Source: CAYMLQ01 sp964390795
GTDB taxonomy: Bacteria > Verrucomicrobiota > Kiritimatiellia > RFP12 > UBA1067
NCBI GenBank assembly: GCA_964390795.1
Contig: CAYMLQ010000011.1
Coordinates: forward strand, 1 to 42,595
DNA length: 42,595 bases
Direction of reading: 5' to 3'
Below the pieces are notes generated by a model. It saw nothing but the letters and a program-made list of their open reading frames with translations. It was not told the DNA's origin and searched no databases. The position numbers and the translations under genes were made by a program. This document shows, piece after piece, positions 27,821 to 36,128 of this stretch (within the stretch, counting starts at the first letter, position 1; each line of letters starts with the position of its first letter).

Positions 27821-28701
27821 GACGGGCCCCTCCGGTAAGGGAAGAGCGCGCGTCCGCCCCACTTCCACGCCTGATCGCACGCGATGGCGATCAGCACGAT
27901 TACGATGATGACGGCAAAAGTCGCGTGCGTGTGACCGCGCCGCTCGGACATCGAAATCAGAAAGCCCAGACCGCGTTCGCCGTTGACGACCTCGGCCAGG
28001 ATGATCCAGCCCCAGCCGACCCCGTAGACGCCGCGCATGTGATCCCAGATGCTGGCCGCCGCCACAGGGAAGAGCACGTGGCGCACGAGTTGCCACTGCG
28101 ACGCACCCTTGGTCATGGCCACGTCCAGCAACGTGCCGGGCACGTCGGTGACGTCTTTGATGACCAGAGGCAGCAGGGCCACAAAGCAAGCGATGAACAG
28201 AAAGCCGATCTTCTGCTGTTCTCCCGAGCCCCACCAGGCCAGCGTCAGCGGCACAAAGACGATGATCGGCACATAGGCGCTGGCCAGCGCCAGCGGCCGA
28301 AAGAACGCCGACACACGCTTGAAGGAGGCCATGTAGACGCCAAGCGTCACGGCCACCAGAGCCGCCAGCGCAAACCCCACCGTGACGCGTACGAACGAAA
28401 CCCAGGCGCTGCGCACCAGCTCCTGCTCGAAGTGCAGCTTCGGAAAGGCGCCGAGCACTTCGAGCGGATTGGGTAAAATAACCGGGTTGAGAATGCGATC
28501 TTCGATCCGCGCGCCAGAGGTGACGTAGAACCAGCCCGACACGACCAAGATAACGAAGAGCGTGGTCAGCAGCCCCGCGCTGGCCGATGAAATCTCTTTA
28601 CGCACAGCCAGACGGGCAAAGCGCACCACGGCCGTCACCACCAGCACGAAGCCGATGGCGAAGCCGAGGAACAGCAGAACCGGGTCCAGCGTGTCTGACA
28701 C
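27817..28701 (-). CDS. ABC transporter permease, NitT/TauT type
   Basis: 294 residues with about six membrane helices and the EAA cytoplasmic loop (LLDVAMTKGASQWQLVRHVLFPVAAASIW) that contacts the ATPase. It matches the TauC/SsuC/NrtB group. The GTG start lies directly after the TAA of the binding-protein gene, and the stop overlaps the ATPase ATG, so the three are translationally coupled. An extra helix at the N-terminus (PVLLFLGFAIGFVLVVTAVV) precedes the usual core. Confidence 0.93.
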   Translation of the reverse strand: MSDTLDPVLLFLGFAIGFVLVVTAVVRFARLAVRKEISSASAGLLTTLFVILVVSGWFYVTSGARIEDRILNPVILPNPLEVLGAFPKLHFEQELVRSAWVSFVRVTVGFALAALVAVTLGVYMASFKRVSAFFRPLALASAYVPIIVFVPLTLAWWGSGEQQKIGFLFIACFVALLPLVIKDVTDVPGTLLDVAMTKGASQWQLVRHVLFPVAAASIWDHMRGVYGVGWGWIILAEVVNGERGLGFLISMSERRGHTHATFAVIIVIVLIAIACDQAWKWGGRALFPYRRGPS

Positions 28702-30420
28702 TTACTCGGTCTCCAACGGGTAGACTTTAACCTCGACCCGGCGGTTCTTCTTGTTCTGGTCGGCGTTGCTCGAATCGGTATTGCCCTGCAAGGGGTTGTC
28801 CCAGCCGTTGCCGAGGACCTTGAACTTGTTCGGGTCGAACTTGTACTTCGCGTTGATCGCCTTGCGGACGGCATCAGCGCGGTCGTAGGAGAGTTGCCGA
28901 ACGAGGTCGGCCGGAACGACGCCCTTGCGGCTGGCGTCGGTGTTGCCCTCGATCACGATGTAGGCGTTGCCGAAAGAGCCGGCCAGCTTGCCGATCTCCT
29001 CGAGGACCTGCGGAATCGTCGGGTCGTACTTCGGGTTCAGCGTGGCCGCGTTGGGCTCGAACTGCACGATGACCGCCTTGGTCAGAATCTCGTTGGAGTC
29101 GGCTTCGGCAGTCTTAAAAAAAGTGTTCGACTTGAAGACCGGCTGCGAGAGATCCACCACGTTCTTGTACTCCTCGGCCATGCCGGCGAGAACCTGCGAG
29201 GCCTTGACTTTGGCGACCGGGACAGGCATGTCGATCGCGCCGAGCGACTGGTAAATCGCTGAGGCCCGGTTCCAGACGATCTCGAAGCTTGACGGGTTCA
29301 TCGGATCGAGGAAGAAATTGGCGTTCTCGCGGTAATTGGTCAGGTGCGCGTCGCCCTCGATGAGGCCGCCGTCTTTACCGATCATGCCCTCACAGTCCGC
29401 AACCGGGATTCCGAACGCCTTAGAGAGGAGCGCCGCCGCAGTCGGAACGTCCTTGCGGACCAGGTCGATACCGTCGAAGATGCCGCGCACGAGATTGGCG
29501 ACGATATCCGGATGATCGCGGAAAAAGTCGTTCCGGACGGCCCATACGTCTGCGATCAGGCGGTTGGCGCTCTCGCTGCTGACAATCAGGCGCGAGCCGG
29601 CCAGTCCTTCGGAGACCGTGTAGATGTCCGGCGCCCAGCCGACGAAGGCGTCGTAGGAGGGATCCTGAACGAATATCTTCGCGGCGGACGGCGCGTCGGC
29701 GGCCCAGCGGAAGTCGATCTGGTTGGGATCGATACCGGCGTCCACGAGCATGGACATAATGAAGTAGTGGCTGGGAGAGTTCTGGGCCAGAACGATCTTG
29801 CGCTTGCGTCCATTCTTCATCTTCAGGTCATTGATGCTGCGGATCTCGTTGCGGGCCACGATGCCGTCGCCGCCGTCCGACCAGTCCACCTGCTGGCAGA
29901 CGATCGGAGCTGTGCGCGAGTCGCGCGAGAGCGCGGGCGCAAACAGCGCGATCATGTCAAGCGTGCCCCACAGCACGTGGCTGTGACCGCTGGCGAACAG
30001 GTCGCGCGCCTTGACTGGGTCATCCACGACGCTGAGCTTGAGATAAAACCCATACTTCTTGAAGAACACGCTCTGGTTGTTGGGCTCCAGCCCATTATTG
30101 GCCATGATGATCGGCGCCCAGCCCGGCCACACGTTGATCGGGAACTGCACGACCAGCTTCCCGTCCTTGGTGGTTTTGTCGTAATCGCTGACGCCAGCCA
30201 CGGGAGGAATGGTCGATTCGCCGACAATCTTGGCATCCTTGTCGCCCGCCAGCAGCTTGCTGGCCAAGTCCGTGACTGCCGCAGCGGTCACAGGGGCAAC
30301 CGTTCCTGGGTTCGTTCCCGCGCCGGATGACGGCGCGATCTTATCCCACCAGCGCCAAACGCCGAAACTCACGATACCGAGAATCATCAGTGTCAGAACC
30401 GCTTTGCCTCTGCCTGTCAT
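28702..30420 (-). CDS. Membrane-anchored ABC substrate-binding protein fused to an OmpA peptidoglycan-binding domain
   Basis: 572 residues. An N-terminal helix (AVLTLMILGIVSFGVWRWW) lacks a clear cleavage site and probably anchors the protein in the inner membrane. After a linker, residues about 70-420 form a NMT1/TauA-like periplasmic binding protein (LVVQFPINVWPGWAPIIMAN, VVDDPVKARDLFASGHSHV, FVGWAPDIYTVSEG). Residues about 455-572 are an OmpA-type peptidoglycan-binding domain (AYIVIEGNTD, LVRQLSYDRADAVRKAI, NRRVEVKVYP). The solute is unknown. Importer binding proteins are normally soluble or lipid-anchored, so a wall-binding domain is unusual. It would hold the receptor between inner membrane and peptidoglycan. 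Confidence 0.9.
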   Translation of the reverse strand: MTGRGKAVLTLMILGIVSFGVWRWWDKIAPSSGAGTNPGTVAPVTAAAVTDLASKLLAGDKDAKIVGESTIPPVAGVSDYDKTTKDGKLVVQFPINVWPGWAPIIMANNGLEPNNQSVFFKKYGFYLKLSVVDDPVKARDLFASGHSHVLWGTLDMIALFAPALSRDSRTAPIVCQQVDWSDGGDGIVARNEIRSINDLKMKNGRKRKIVLAQNSPSHYFIMSMLVDAGIDPNQIDFRWAADAPSAAKIFVQDPSYDAFVGWAPDIYTVSEGLAGSRLIVSSESANRLIADVWAVRNDFFRDHPDIVANLVRGIFDGIDLVRKDVPTAAALLSKAFGIPVADCEGMIGKDGGLIEGDAHLTNYRENANFFLDPMNPSSFEIVWNRASAIYQSLGAIDMPVPVAKVKASQVLAGMAEEYKNVVDLSQPVFKSNTFFKTAEADSNEILTKAVIVQFEPNAATLNPKYDPTIPQVLEEIGKLAGSFGNAYIVIEGNTDASRKGVVPADLVRQLSYDRADAVRKAINAKYKFDPNKFKVLGNGWDNPLQGNTDSSNADQNKKNRRVEVKVYPLETE

Positions 30421-30462
30421 AATCGCCCCCTTTTTTAAAATAACCGCTATTCCGGCAACCCT

Positions 30463-31218
30463 CTACTTCTCAGCAATCTTCTGCCGCGCCTCTTTGGCAG
30501 GCTCTGCGGCCCCCTGCGCGGTCTCGGGCTGGACCATGCCCATCTTCTTCTTATACTCCTCAAAGAGCTGCGACCCGCGTGCCTTGCGCATGTCCTGTTG
30601 CCTCTGAATATTGGAGCCCAGCTCACGGGCCAGATCCATGGTCGCGCGCATCTGGCCTTCACCTGAGACGGACGACTGGCGGAGCTGCTGCATCGACTGG
30701 CTCATCTCACCGCCGATCATGCCCTGCATTTCGGTGATCGAGCCTTTGATCATGCCGGAAAGCCCTTCCAGCGAACGGCTGATCGAGGCGCGGACTTTGA
30801 CCTGTTCGAAATCGCGCTGGAACTTTTGGATCTCGCGGATGCTCTGAGCGATGACCTGGGTGTTCTGCTGATAGAGTTCTTCCAGGCTTTGGAGCTGCGC
30901 CTTGTTGTCGTTGATGTCCGCCTCGAGATTAGCCAGCTGCTCAGCAAAATGCGCCCCGTTGTCGGCGTCATTGGCCGCCGCCGCAGCGGCCAGCATACCC
31001 TGAAGCTCCTCTTTCTGACGCTCCTGGCGCTTGACCTGATCTTTCAGCAGGGCCACCTGTCCGGCCAGCTGCCCGTTGGCGTAGTGCGCCTTGTCCGCTT
31101 TGGCTTTGGAATCGCGGATGCCGCGCTCGACAACCGCCTCGTTGATCGCATCGTTCTCGGTCGCCTTTTCAGCCATCAGTCCGAGATACACAAACACTCG
31201 CCGAATCGCACGCCACAT
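30463..31218 (-). CDS. PspA/IM30-like coiled-coil protein
   Basis: 251 residues, almost entirely helical. The N-terminal 18 residues (MWRAIRRVFVYLGLMAEK) form an amphipathic helix like the membrane-binding helix of PspA/Vipp1, followed by long coiled coils (QVALLKDQVKRQERQKEELQ, LEADINDNKAQLQSLEEL, IREIQKFQRDFEQVKV) and a Met/Gln-rich segment (ITEMQGMIGGEMSQSMQQL). PspA proteins coat and repair stressed inner membranes in ESCRT-III-like assemblies. It is somewhat longer than the usual about 222 residues and the similarity is structural more than literal. The ATG follows GAGGAG; it is first in the operon, behind the promoter at 31287-31315. Confidence 0.68.
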   Translation of the reverse strand: MWRAIRRVFVYLGLMAEKATENDAINEAVVERGIRDSKAKADKAHYANGQLAGQVALLKDQVKRQERQKEELQGMLAAAAAANDADNGAHFAEQLANLEADINDNKAQLQSLEELYQQNTQVIAQSIREIQKFQRDFEQVKVRASISRSLEGLSGMIKGSITEMQGMIGGEMSQSMQQLRQSSVSGEGQMRATMDLARELGSNIQRQQDMRKARGSQLFEEYKKKMGMVQPETAQGAAEPAKEARQKIAEK

Positions 31219-31286
31219 ACTCGCCTCCTCTTGTTCCGCGAACACGCGGATACGCATGGTCGTTTTGTCTACCAACGATTGTTTTC

Positions 31287-31315
31287 ATTATGCGGTCGGG
31301 GGGGGGAACAGTCAA
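31287..31315 (-). promoter_or_regulatory. Promoter of the PspA / ABC / AAA+ operon
   Basis: On the minus strand, TTGACT (31315-31310), a 17-base spacer with a C-run, and CATAAT (31292-31287). It is a near-consensus sigma70 promoter giving a leader of about 60 bases before the ATG at 31218. No sigma54 (-24/-12) motif, as used by enterobacterial psp, was seen. Confidence 0.6.
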
Positions 31316-31346
31316 CCCCGATTTTCCGACAGGCAGTCAGAATAGA

Positions 31347-31376
31347 AGGGGAGGCCCACTCACCCAGGCCTCCCCT
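31347..31376 (-). terminator. Terminator of the URO-D-like gene
   Basis: A perfect 10-bp GC-rich stem, AGGGGAGGCC (31347-31356) with GGCCTCCCCT (31367-31376), and a 10-base loop. On the minus strand it is followed by the pyrimidine stretch TTCTATTCT. It lies 26 bases after the URO-D-like stop and upstream of the next operon's promoter, so it insulates the two. Confidence 0.75.
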
Positions 31377-31402
31377 CGTCTCGTAGCGCTGGCGGTTTGC
31401 GC

Positions 31403-32665
31403 TTACTGATAATACCGCGCGATCTCTTCCTTGGCGAGTTGACACCAGGCGATCGCCCGTGAGGAATCGTGTTGGATCGTGTCGTGATCCTTCATGATGA
31501 TTTCGAGATGGCAGCCTTTCGCCTTCTCGAGAATGTCGCGCACGTCCTTGCGAGCGGCCTCCTCGTCGAAGAGGCTCGACGTGAGGATCGCCGGATTCGG
31601 GCGGCAGGAGTAAACGTACTTGTCCTGCAGCGCCTCGGCCATCTTCGCGCGGTCGCAGGTCGGCGAAACGCTGACGCGCCGGATATTCGGAATGCCTTTG
31701 AGCAGGTGCCACCGCTCAGACATCGGCTCGCAGCACCCGTAGCAAACCAGACCGAAGCGCTCGATCACCGGTTTCTGGTACTGCAAGACAAACTCGTCAA
31801 ACAGCTCAGGCGCGATCCCTTTGGTGTCCTGGCTTTCGAAAAGTGCCCACAGGTCTTTTGTCCGAGCCGTGCCCTGATAGTCCCGCGCCGGCAACTGCGA
31901 CGTCCACCCAAACCCGCCCGACCCGATGTAGTCGCCCTCGTTATTTAGGCTGTAGAGTCCCGCGTTCTCAAGGAACGTGATCAGATCCAACGTGCCGTCT
32001 CTGAGGAACGCCATCAGGTTGTGGACGCCCTGCGGGTTCTCTTTGATGTCCTTCATAAACTGCGGAAGCCCGCGCAACTGAATCAGCTCGCGCGTCAGCC
32101 CCAGCGACCAATACCACTGCTCCCGCAGCTTGACCGGCAGCACCCGGTCGAAAACTTCGCGCGCCAGATGCACGACCTCGGTCGTCGCATCCCGATCCAC
32201 GGTGATCGTCTGAAACTGGAGTCCGCTCAAATCATTCAAATCTCTCAAGGTCGGCTGCGGGTGAACCGACGAGGTGTCCGGCCCCCAAAACGTTCGCTTG
32301 TAAACCCAGCCCACAGCGAACCGGCTTTCCACGACCCGGTCGTCGCCCATCCTCTCGCCCCAGAAGATCTCTTTCAGCAAGCGGTGCTCCCAGTGGCGGG
32401 CGAGGCTGTGGGTACACTCCAACGAAGACTCGGGAATGATCTCCCGCCAACTGAACTCAGGATCGCAGAGGATCAGCGGACGCGAGGCCTGCAGCGCGTT
32501 CTGACGCGTCCAAAGCACCTTCTTCTCCGCCTCGATTTGACGCTTGGATAACGCCATCACCCGCTCACCCAAGCGTCGCAGAACATCGCGCTCCGCTTGC
32601 GTAATGGTGAGGTCTGCGACATGCGTATCCAGCGCCACATTGCCCGGTTGATCATGATCATTCAT
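31403..32665 (-). CDS. Uroporphyrinogen-decarboxylase-like (URO-D/MtaA superfamily) protein
   Basis: 420 residues with the TIM-barrel pattern of URO-D relatives, a group including corrinoid-dependent methyltransferases such as MtaA as well as HemE. Visible are LEIIMKDHDTIQHDS near the end, the CYGCCEPMSERW strand (possible metal-binding Cys), and GIPNIRRVSVSPTCDRAKMAE. It is longer than HemE (about 350) and lacks its N-terminal signature, so it is not the heme enzyme; PVC genomes carry many such uncharacterised members. Role probably methyl transfer or an unknown decarboxylation. The ATG (MNDHDQ) has GGGAG 9 bases upstream, and a promoter is seen at 32790-32818. It is a single-gene unit with its own terminator. 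Confidence 0.8.
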   Translation of the reverse strand: MNDHDQPGNVALDTHVADLTITQAERDVLRRLGERVMALSKRQIEAEKKVLWTRQNALQASRPLILCDPEFSWREIIPESSLECTHSLARHWEHRLLKEIFWGERMGDDRVVESRFAVGWVYKRTFWGPDTSSVHPQPTLRDLNDLSGLQFQTITVDRDATTEVVHLAREVFDRVLPVKLREQWYWSLGLTRELIQLRGLPQFMKDIKENPQGVHNLMAFLRDGTLDLITFLENAGLYSLNNEGDYIGSGGFGWTSQLPARDYQGTARTKDLWALFESQDTKGIAPELFDEFVLQYQKPVIERFGLVCYGCCEPMSERWHLLKGIPNIRRVSVSPTCDRAKMAEALQDKYVYSCRPNPAILTSSLFDEEAARKDVRDILEKAKGCHLEIIMKDHDTIQHDSSRAIAWCQLAKEEIARYYQ

Positions 32666-32707
32666 AACCGAACGCTCCCTTCCTTTGACACCCATTCTTG
32701 GCCTATA

Positions 32708-32771
32708 TCCGTCCGCCTGGCATCCGACAGATACACCGGACGGACGGAGCGAAAACCTGCACACGGTGCAG
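32708..32771. promoter_or_regulatory. Two hairpins in the leader of the URO-D-like gene
   Basis: CTGCAC-ACG-GTGCAG (32757-32771) is a perfect 6-bp stem. TCCGTCCG (32708-32715) pairs with CGGACGGA (32737-32744). Both lie between the promoter and the ATG at 32665. They could regulate the mRNA; no known riboswitch is recognised in the leader of roughly 118 bases. Confidence 0.35.
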
Positions 32772-32789
32772 TACCGTTTTCACGGTGGC

Positions 32790-32818
32790 ATTATACGTTC
32801 GCGCCCCCCTTTTGTCCA
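32790..32818 (-). promoter_or_regulatory. Strong promoter of the URO-D-like gene
   Basis: On the minus strand, TGGACA (32818-32813), a 17-base spacer, and an exact TATAAT (32795-32790). It is the best sigma70 match in the window, 44 bases after the beta-helix gene's stop, and predicts a leader of about 118 bases. Confidence 0.65.
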
Positions 32819-32861
32819 TCGCGGGTTTCTAATAAACGCTCATTTTCTATAAGTCCAACGG

Positions 32862-35249
32862 TCACTGCACTTTCTTGCCGAATTGAATCTGTGCCGCCTG
32901 TTCGAGCCGCCAAGTCTCGGCGCAGGTGCCTTCGAGGCAGCGCCAGATGGCGTCCTCGGCACGGTAGAGGCCCAGGTTGAAGGCGACCTTCTTGCCCGGT
33001 TCAGGTTTGATCCCCAGCGAGGAGAGTGGAATCGACCACTCGCAGCGCCAGCCGCTCTTCCAGTCGTCCTTGGTCTTGCCGTAGGGCTTGGCCGCATAGC
33101 GGGCAGTCTGGCCGAGCGCGGCGGCTGCTTCGGCGGGGACACCCGCATCGGTGACACTGGAGCAGGTGCCGTCCGCAAAGCCGTGCAGCACATACGTTCC
33201 CTTGTCACCGGCGATGCAGATTTCGACGCCATCGTCCTTGCCCCACGCGCGACCCTTGCTCAGCTTGTTGATATCGAATAGCACGATGTTCACGGCCACA
33301 TAGAGGTTGGCATCGTCAAAGGCGAGCCGCGCGAAGGCGGGCGCGCCGCTGGCGCCCCAGCGCGAAGGCTCGCGGTCCACGCCCGTCGAAGGGGCGGTGG
33401 CCCACTCTTCGGTGCCAATCTCGCCGTCGATGACGGGGGCTATGGCGACGCGCGCGGCGGTGAAGGGCCATGTGCGGCGGCCGGGGGCATCGGCGGCGGG
33501 CATGGCGTCAGCAATCGAGAACGCCTGCGGTGCGCCGTCCTTGCCGACGCCTTGGTGGAACACGACGTTGTTGCTCCAAACCGACACGGCGTTGGGCGGC
33601 GAGAGCGTGACCTTGCCCGGCGCGAAGAGCGTGTTGCCGGTGAAGGCGCAGCGGCGCGAGCGCGGGAAGGAGAGCGACATGTTGGCCTCAGCGACGAATA
33701 CGTTGTCTCGGATGATCAGATCGCTCGCGATGTGGTTGTGTATGGGACGTTCCACGCCGAGCGAGACGTTGCGCTCGACGATGCAGTCCCGCGAACCTTC
33801 GTCGAGGTAATACGCCGAGACGCCGTAACCCTCTCCCACTTTTACCACGTCCCGCACCAGGTTGCCGCGCAAGATGCACTTCTTGGCTCCGCCGTAGATT
33901 GCCGCGCCGTCCTGGAGCTCGCGCATCACGCGGTAAAGCAGATTCTCCTCCACGAGGTGCCCGCCGCCGCCGATGATCATGCCGCAGTATGGAACGTCGT
34001 GGATTTCGTTGCGGTAAATATGGAAGCCCTCGGCGGCGTCTTCACGCAGCGCGTGAGAAGCATTCAGAGCGGTCGCGCTTGGGTGATAGATACCGACGTG
34101 ATGGATGCGGTTGCTGACGATGGCGCACGCGTCGCCGCCCGTGCGGATGCCGCAGGCCCCGATGTCGTGGATGTGGCACTCGGCGATGAGGCACCGCTTC
34201 AAATTCCACGACTTGACGGCCTGCCCGCCGACGTTGCAGATTTCGACGCCCACCACATCACAAGCCACCGCGTTCATCAGGATGATCGCGCCGTCGTACT
34301 CGCCGGCGCTGAAGCCAGCCGGCTTGAGCGGCGTGGTGGTGGCCTGCACCGAGAAGCCGCGCAAGACGATGCGCTCCGCCGGCGCCTTCTCCGTCCCTTG
34401 CACTCGGATGACACGCTCGAGGGCCGGAGCAATGACCTTGGCCTTCTCCATGTCCTCGCCGGGCTGAGGCCAGTAGACCACGCGGCCGGCCGTGCGGTCG
34501 AGATACCACTGGCCCGGCCGCGTCAAGCCTTCGGCCGTGTTGAAGACTACGTACTTCTTGACACCGAAAGAGCCTGCAGGCGATTTGGCGGCGACCGTGA
34601 AATGGAGCGTGTTTCGCGCGACGTCGTTGCTGGCCACGCCGACCAGCGACTCGTCCCACATGTGGTAGACTCGGACCTCGGCGTTGCGCACGTCGAGCGT
34701 GGCAGGCAAGTTAGTCGGGTTGTAAACCAGCGTGGTCCGCTCTTCGTTCGTGGGATTGCGCTCCCAGCCGCCGCCCACAGAGGAGAGCCATTTCACGTCG
34801 AAGACGCTCTGGTGGCTGAACGTGCCGGTCTCGGGTAGGCGGGCCCGCTCGGGCAGACGGCCGTTGACCACGAGTGCGCGAAAATCCCATTCGCCCTCCT
34901 TGACTCCGGGAACGTCGGCGCACCAGATACGGTCGCCGTCTCGCCGCCAGCCGGTCACAAGTTTGCCGCCGTAGAGCGTCACGCCGTTGGAGACCGCCTC
35001 AACGGTCAGCCCGCTGTCGCGCCCATCCAGCTCGAACGGCTTCGCCATGAAATAATCGCCCGGCAGCAGCGCGATGCGGTGCGGCCCCGCGCCCGCCTTG
35101 CGCGAGGCGTCGCGCGCGGCCTCCAGTGTTCCGAACGGTTGCGCGGCCGATCCTGTGTTGGTGTTACTGCCAGTCGGCGCCACGTAGAAATCAGCGGCTT
35201 GAACCGTGGCAGCGAGTGCGGCGAACGCGATGAGCGCTTGCGTCTTCAT
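32862..35249 (-). CDS. Secreted right-handed beta-helix protein with C-terminal CBM9-like domain
   Basis: 795 residues with a signal peptide (MKTQALIAFAALAATVQA). It starts with the polysaccharide-lyase-like opening DFYVAPTGSNTNTGSAAQPF, followed by right-handed beta-helix turns over about residues 25-580 (CDVVGVEICNVGGQAVKSW, CLIAECHIHDIGACGIRTGG, GHLVEENLLYRV, CILRGNLVRDV, CIVERNVSLG, LIIRDNVFV). Residues about 600-795 (APVIDGEIGTEEWATAP, FARLAFDDANLYVAVNI, GWRCEWSIPLSSLG) form a CBM9/DOMON-like sandwich. It probably binds or cleaves an extracellular polysaccharide; the catalytic residues cannot be assigned. The ATG has GAGGGGG 8 bases upstream. Confidence 0.87.
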   Translation of the reverse strand: MKTQALIAFAALAATVQAADFYVAPTGSNTNTGSAAQPFGTLEAARDASRKAGAGPHRIALLPGDYFMAKPFELDGRDSGLTVEAVSNGVTLYGGKLVTGWRRDGDRIWCADVPGVKEGEWDFRALVVNGRLPERARLPETGTFSHQSVFDVKWLSSVGGGWERNPTNEERTTLVYNPTNLPATLDVRNAEVRVYHMWDESLVGVASNDVARNTLHFTVAAKSPAGSFGVKKYVVFNTAEGLTRPGQWYLDRTAGRVVYWPQPGEDMEKAKVIAPALERVIRVQGTEKAPAERIVLRGFSVQATTTPLKPAGFSAGEYDGAIILMNAVACDVVGVEICNVGGQAVKSWNLKRCLIAECHIHDIGACGIRTGGDACAIVSNRIHHVGIYHPSATALNASHALREDAAEGFHIYRNEIHDVPYCGMIIGGGGHLVEENLLYRVMRELQDGAAIYGGAKKCILRGNLVRDVVKVGEGYGVSAYYLDEGSRDCIVERNVSLGVERPIHNHIASDLIIRDNVFVAEANMSLSFPRSRRCAFTGNTLFAPGKVTLSPPNAVSVWSNNVVFHQGVGKDGAPQAFSIADAMPAADAPGRRTWPFTAARVAIAPVIDGEIGTEEWATAPSTGVDREPSRWGASGAPAFARLAFDDANLYVAVNIVLFDINKLSKGRAWGKDDGVEICIAGDKGTYVLHGFADGTCSSVTDAGVPAEAAAALGQTARYAAKPYGKTKDDWKSGWRCEWSIPLSSLGIKPEPGKKVAFNLGLYRAEDAIWRCLEGTCAETWRLEQAAQIQFGKKVQ

Positions 35250-35327
35250 AGATGATACCCCCTCAGCAGTTTTTAACAACATACCATCCCGTCGCGCCCA
35301 CCGCCAGCAAATCACGCGCGTTCGTCT

Positions 35328-35356
35328 TTGACACGCACATGCGGATACACTAGACT
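35328..35356 (+). promoter_or_regulatory. Promoter of the HTH-EIIA gene
   Basis: A perfect TTGACA (35328-35333), a 17-base spacer, and TAGACT (35351-35356). It predicts a leader of about 46 bases before the ATG at 35409. Confidence 0.55.
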
Positions 35357-35408
35357 AAAAAATAAAAGGTAGACAGTGAGAGTCTGGCACACTGAAAAGA
35401 GGCCCTTT

Positions 35409-36128
35409 ATGCCCCATAAGATGTTCACCCTGCAACAGGCAGCCAAGCACATCCGTATTCCGGAGAGGGAACTCTTCCATCTGGTCCAACGCGATGAAGT
35501 CCCTTTTCAGCGCCGCGGCGACGAGGTGATTTTCGAAAAGCGCCTGCTGAACGAGTGGAGCCAGCGCCGGATTATGGGCCTGCCGACGAAATCGCTCGTC
35601 GAGCACCACCGTGACTCAGTGGCCGACCGCACGTCGACAGCCGCCGAAGACGCGCTGATCGGACGCCTGCTTCGTCCGGAATGGATCAGTCCCAGCCTCG
35701 CCTCGCGAACCAAGCCCGCTGTCTTGCGCGACATGGTTGCGCTCGCAATGACGACCGGGCTGCTCTACGACGACACGTCCCTGCTCCGTGAGTTGGAGGC
35801 GAGGGAAAGCAGCGCCTCAACGGCGATCGGCGGCGGCGTGGCCTTTTTGCACGCGCGCTATCACGACCCCTATCAGGCCTCGGACTCGTTCGTGGTGCTT
35901 GGCAAGACAACCCAGAACATCTTTTTCGGGGCGCAGGACGGGGGCGAGACCGACCTGTTCTTCCTGATCTGCTGCACCGATGACAGGCTGCACCTCCACA
36001 CGCTGGCCCGCCTCTGCATGCTGGCGCAGCGCGACCGACTGCTCACCGACCTGCGCGCCGCGACCGCATCCGAGGACCTGTACAGCATCCTCGACCGCGC
36101 GGAACACGCGCTGCTGAAGGCCATGTGA
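35409..36128 (+). CDS. Excisionase-type HTH fused to a PTS EIIA (Fru/Ntr type) domain
   Basis: 239 residues. Residues 1-55 form a MerR/excisionase-type DNA-binding domain (FTLQQAAKHIRIPERELFHLVQ, VPFQRRGDEVIFEKRLLNEW). Residues about 85-239 are an EIIA-type phospho-acceptor domain; H148 in GGGVAFLHARYHD sits at the active-site His and RLHLHTLARL matches the second conserved His region. Phosphorylation by HPr/EI would be sensed and passed to DNA or a partner; it resembles PtsN-like regulators more than a transporter part. No EI, HPr, EIIB or EIIC is in the window. The ATG after AGAGG was chosen over one 12 codons earlier. It is divergent from the beta-helix gene and 4 bases from the convergent VWA stop. 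Confidence 0.8.
   Translation: MPHKMFTLQQAAKHIRIPERELFHLVQRDEVPFQRRGDEVIFEKRLLNEWSQRRIMGLPTKSLVEHHRDSVADRTSTAAEDALIGRLLRPEWISPSLASRTKPAVLRDMVALAMTTGLLYDDTSLLRELEARESSASTAIGGGVAFLHARYHDPYQASDSFVVLGKTTQNIFFGAQDGGETDLFFLICCTDDRLHLHTLARLCMLAQRDRLLTDLRAATASEDLYSILDRAEHALLKAM

Noticed and set aside
27821..28234. Upstream extension of the ABC ATPase frame
   Set aside because: It is an out-of-frame reading of the permease gene; the ATG at 27820 has a strong Shine-Dalgarno and a family-typical start.
31219..31275. Longer start for the PspA-like protein
   Set aside because: The extra 19 residues have no Shine-Dalgarno and would bury the amphipathic N-terminal helix; the ATG at 31218 follows GAGGAG.
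32665..32789. Cobalamin riboswitch in front of the URO-D-like gene
   Set aside because: The leader is too short and lacks the B12-box-like core; only simple hairpins are seen.
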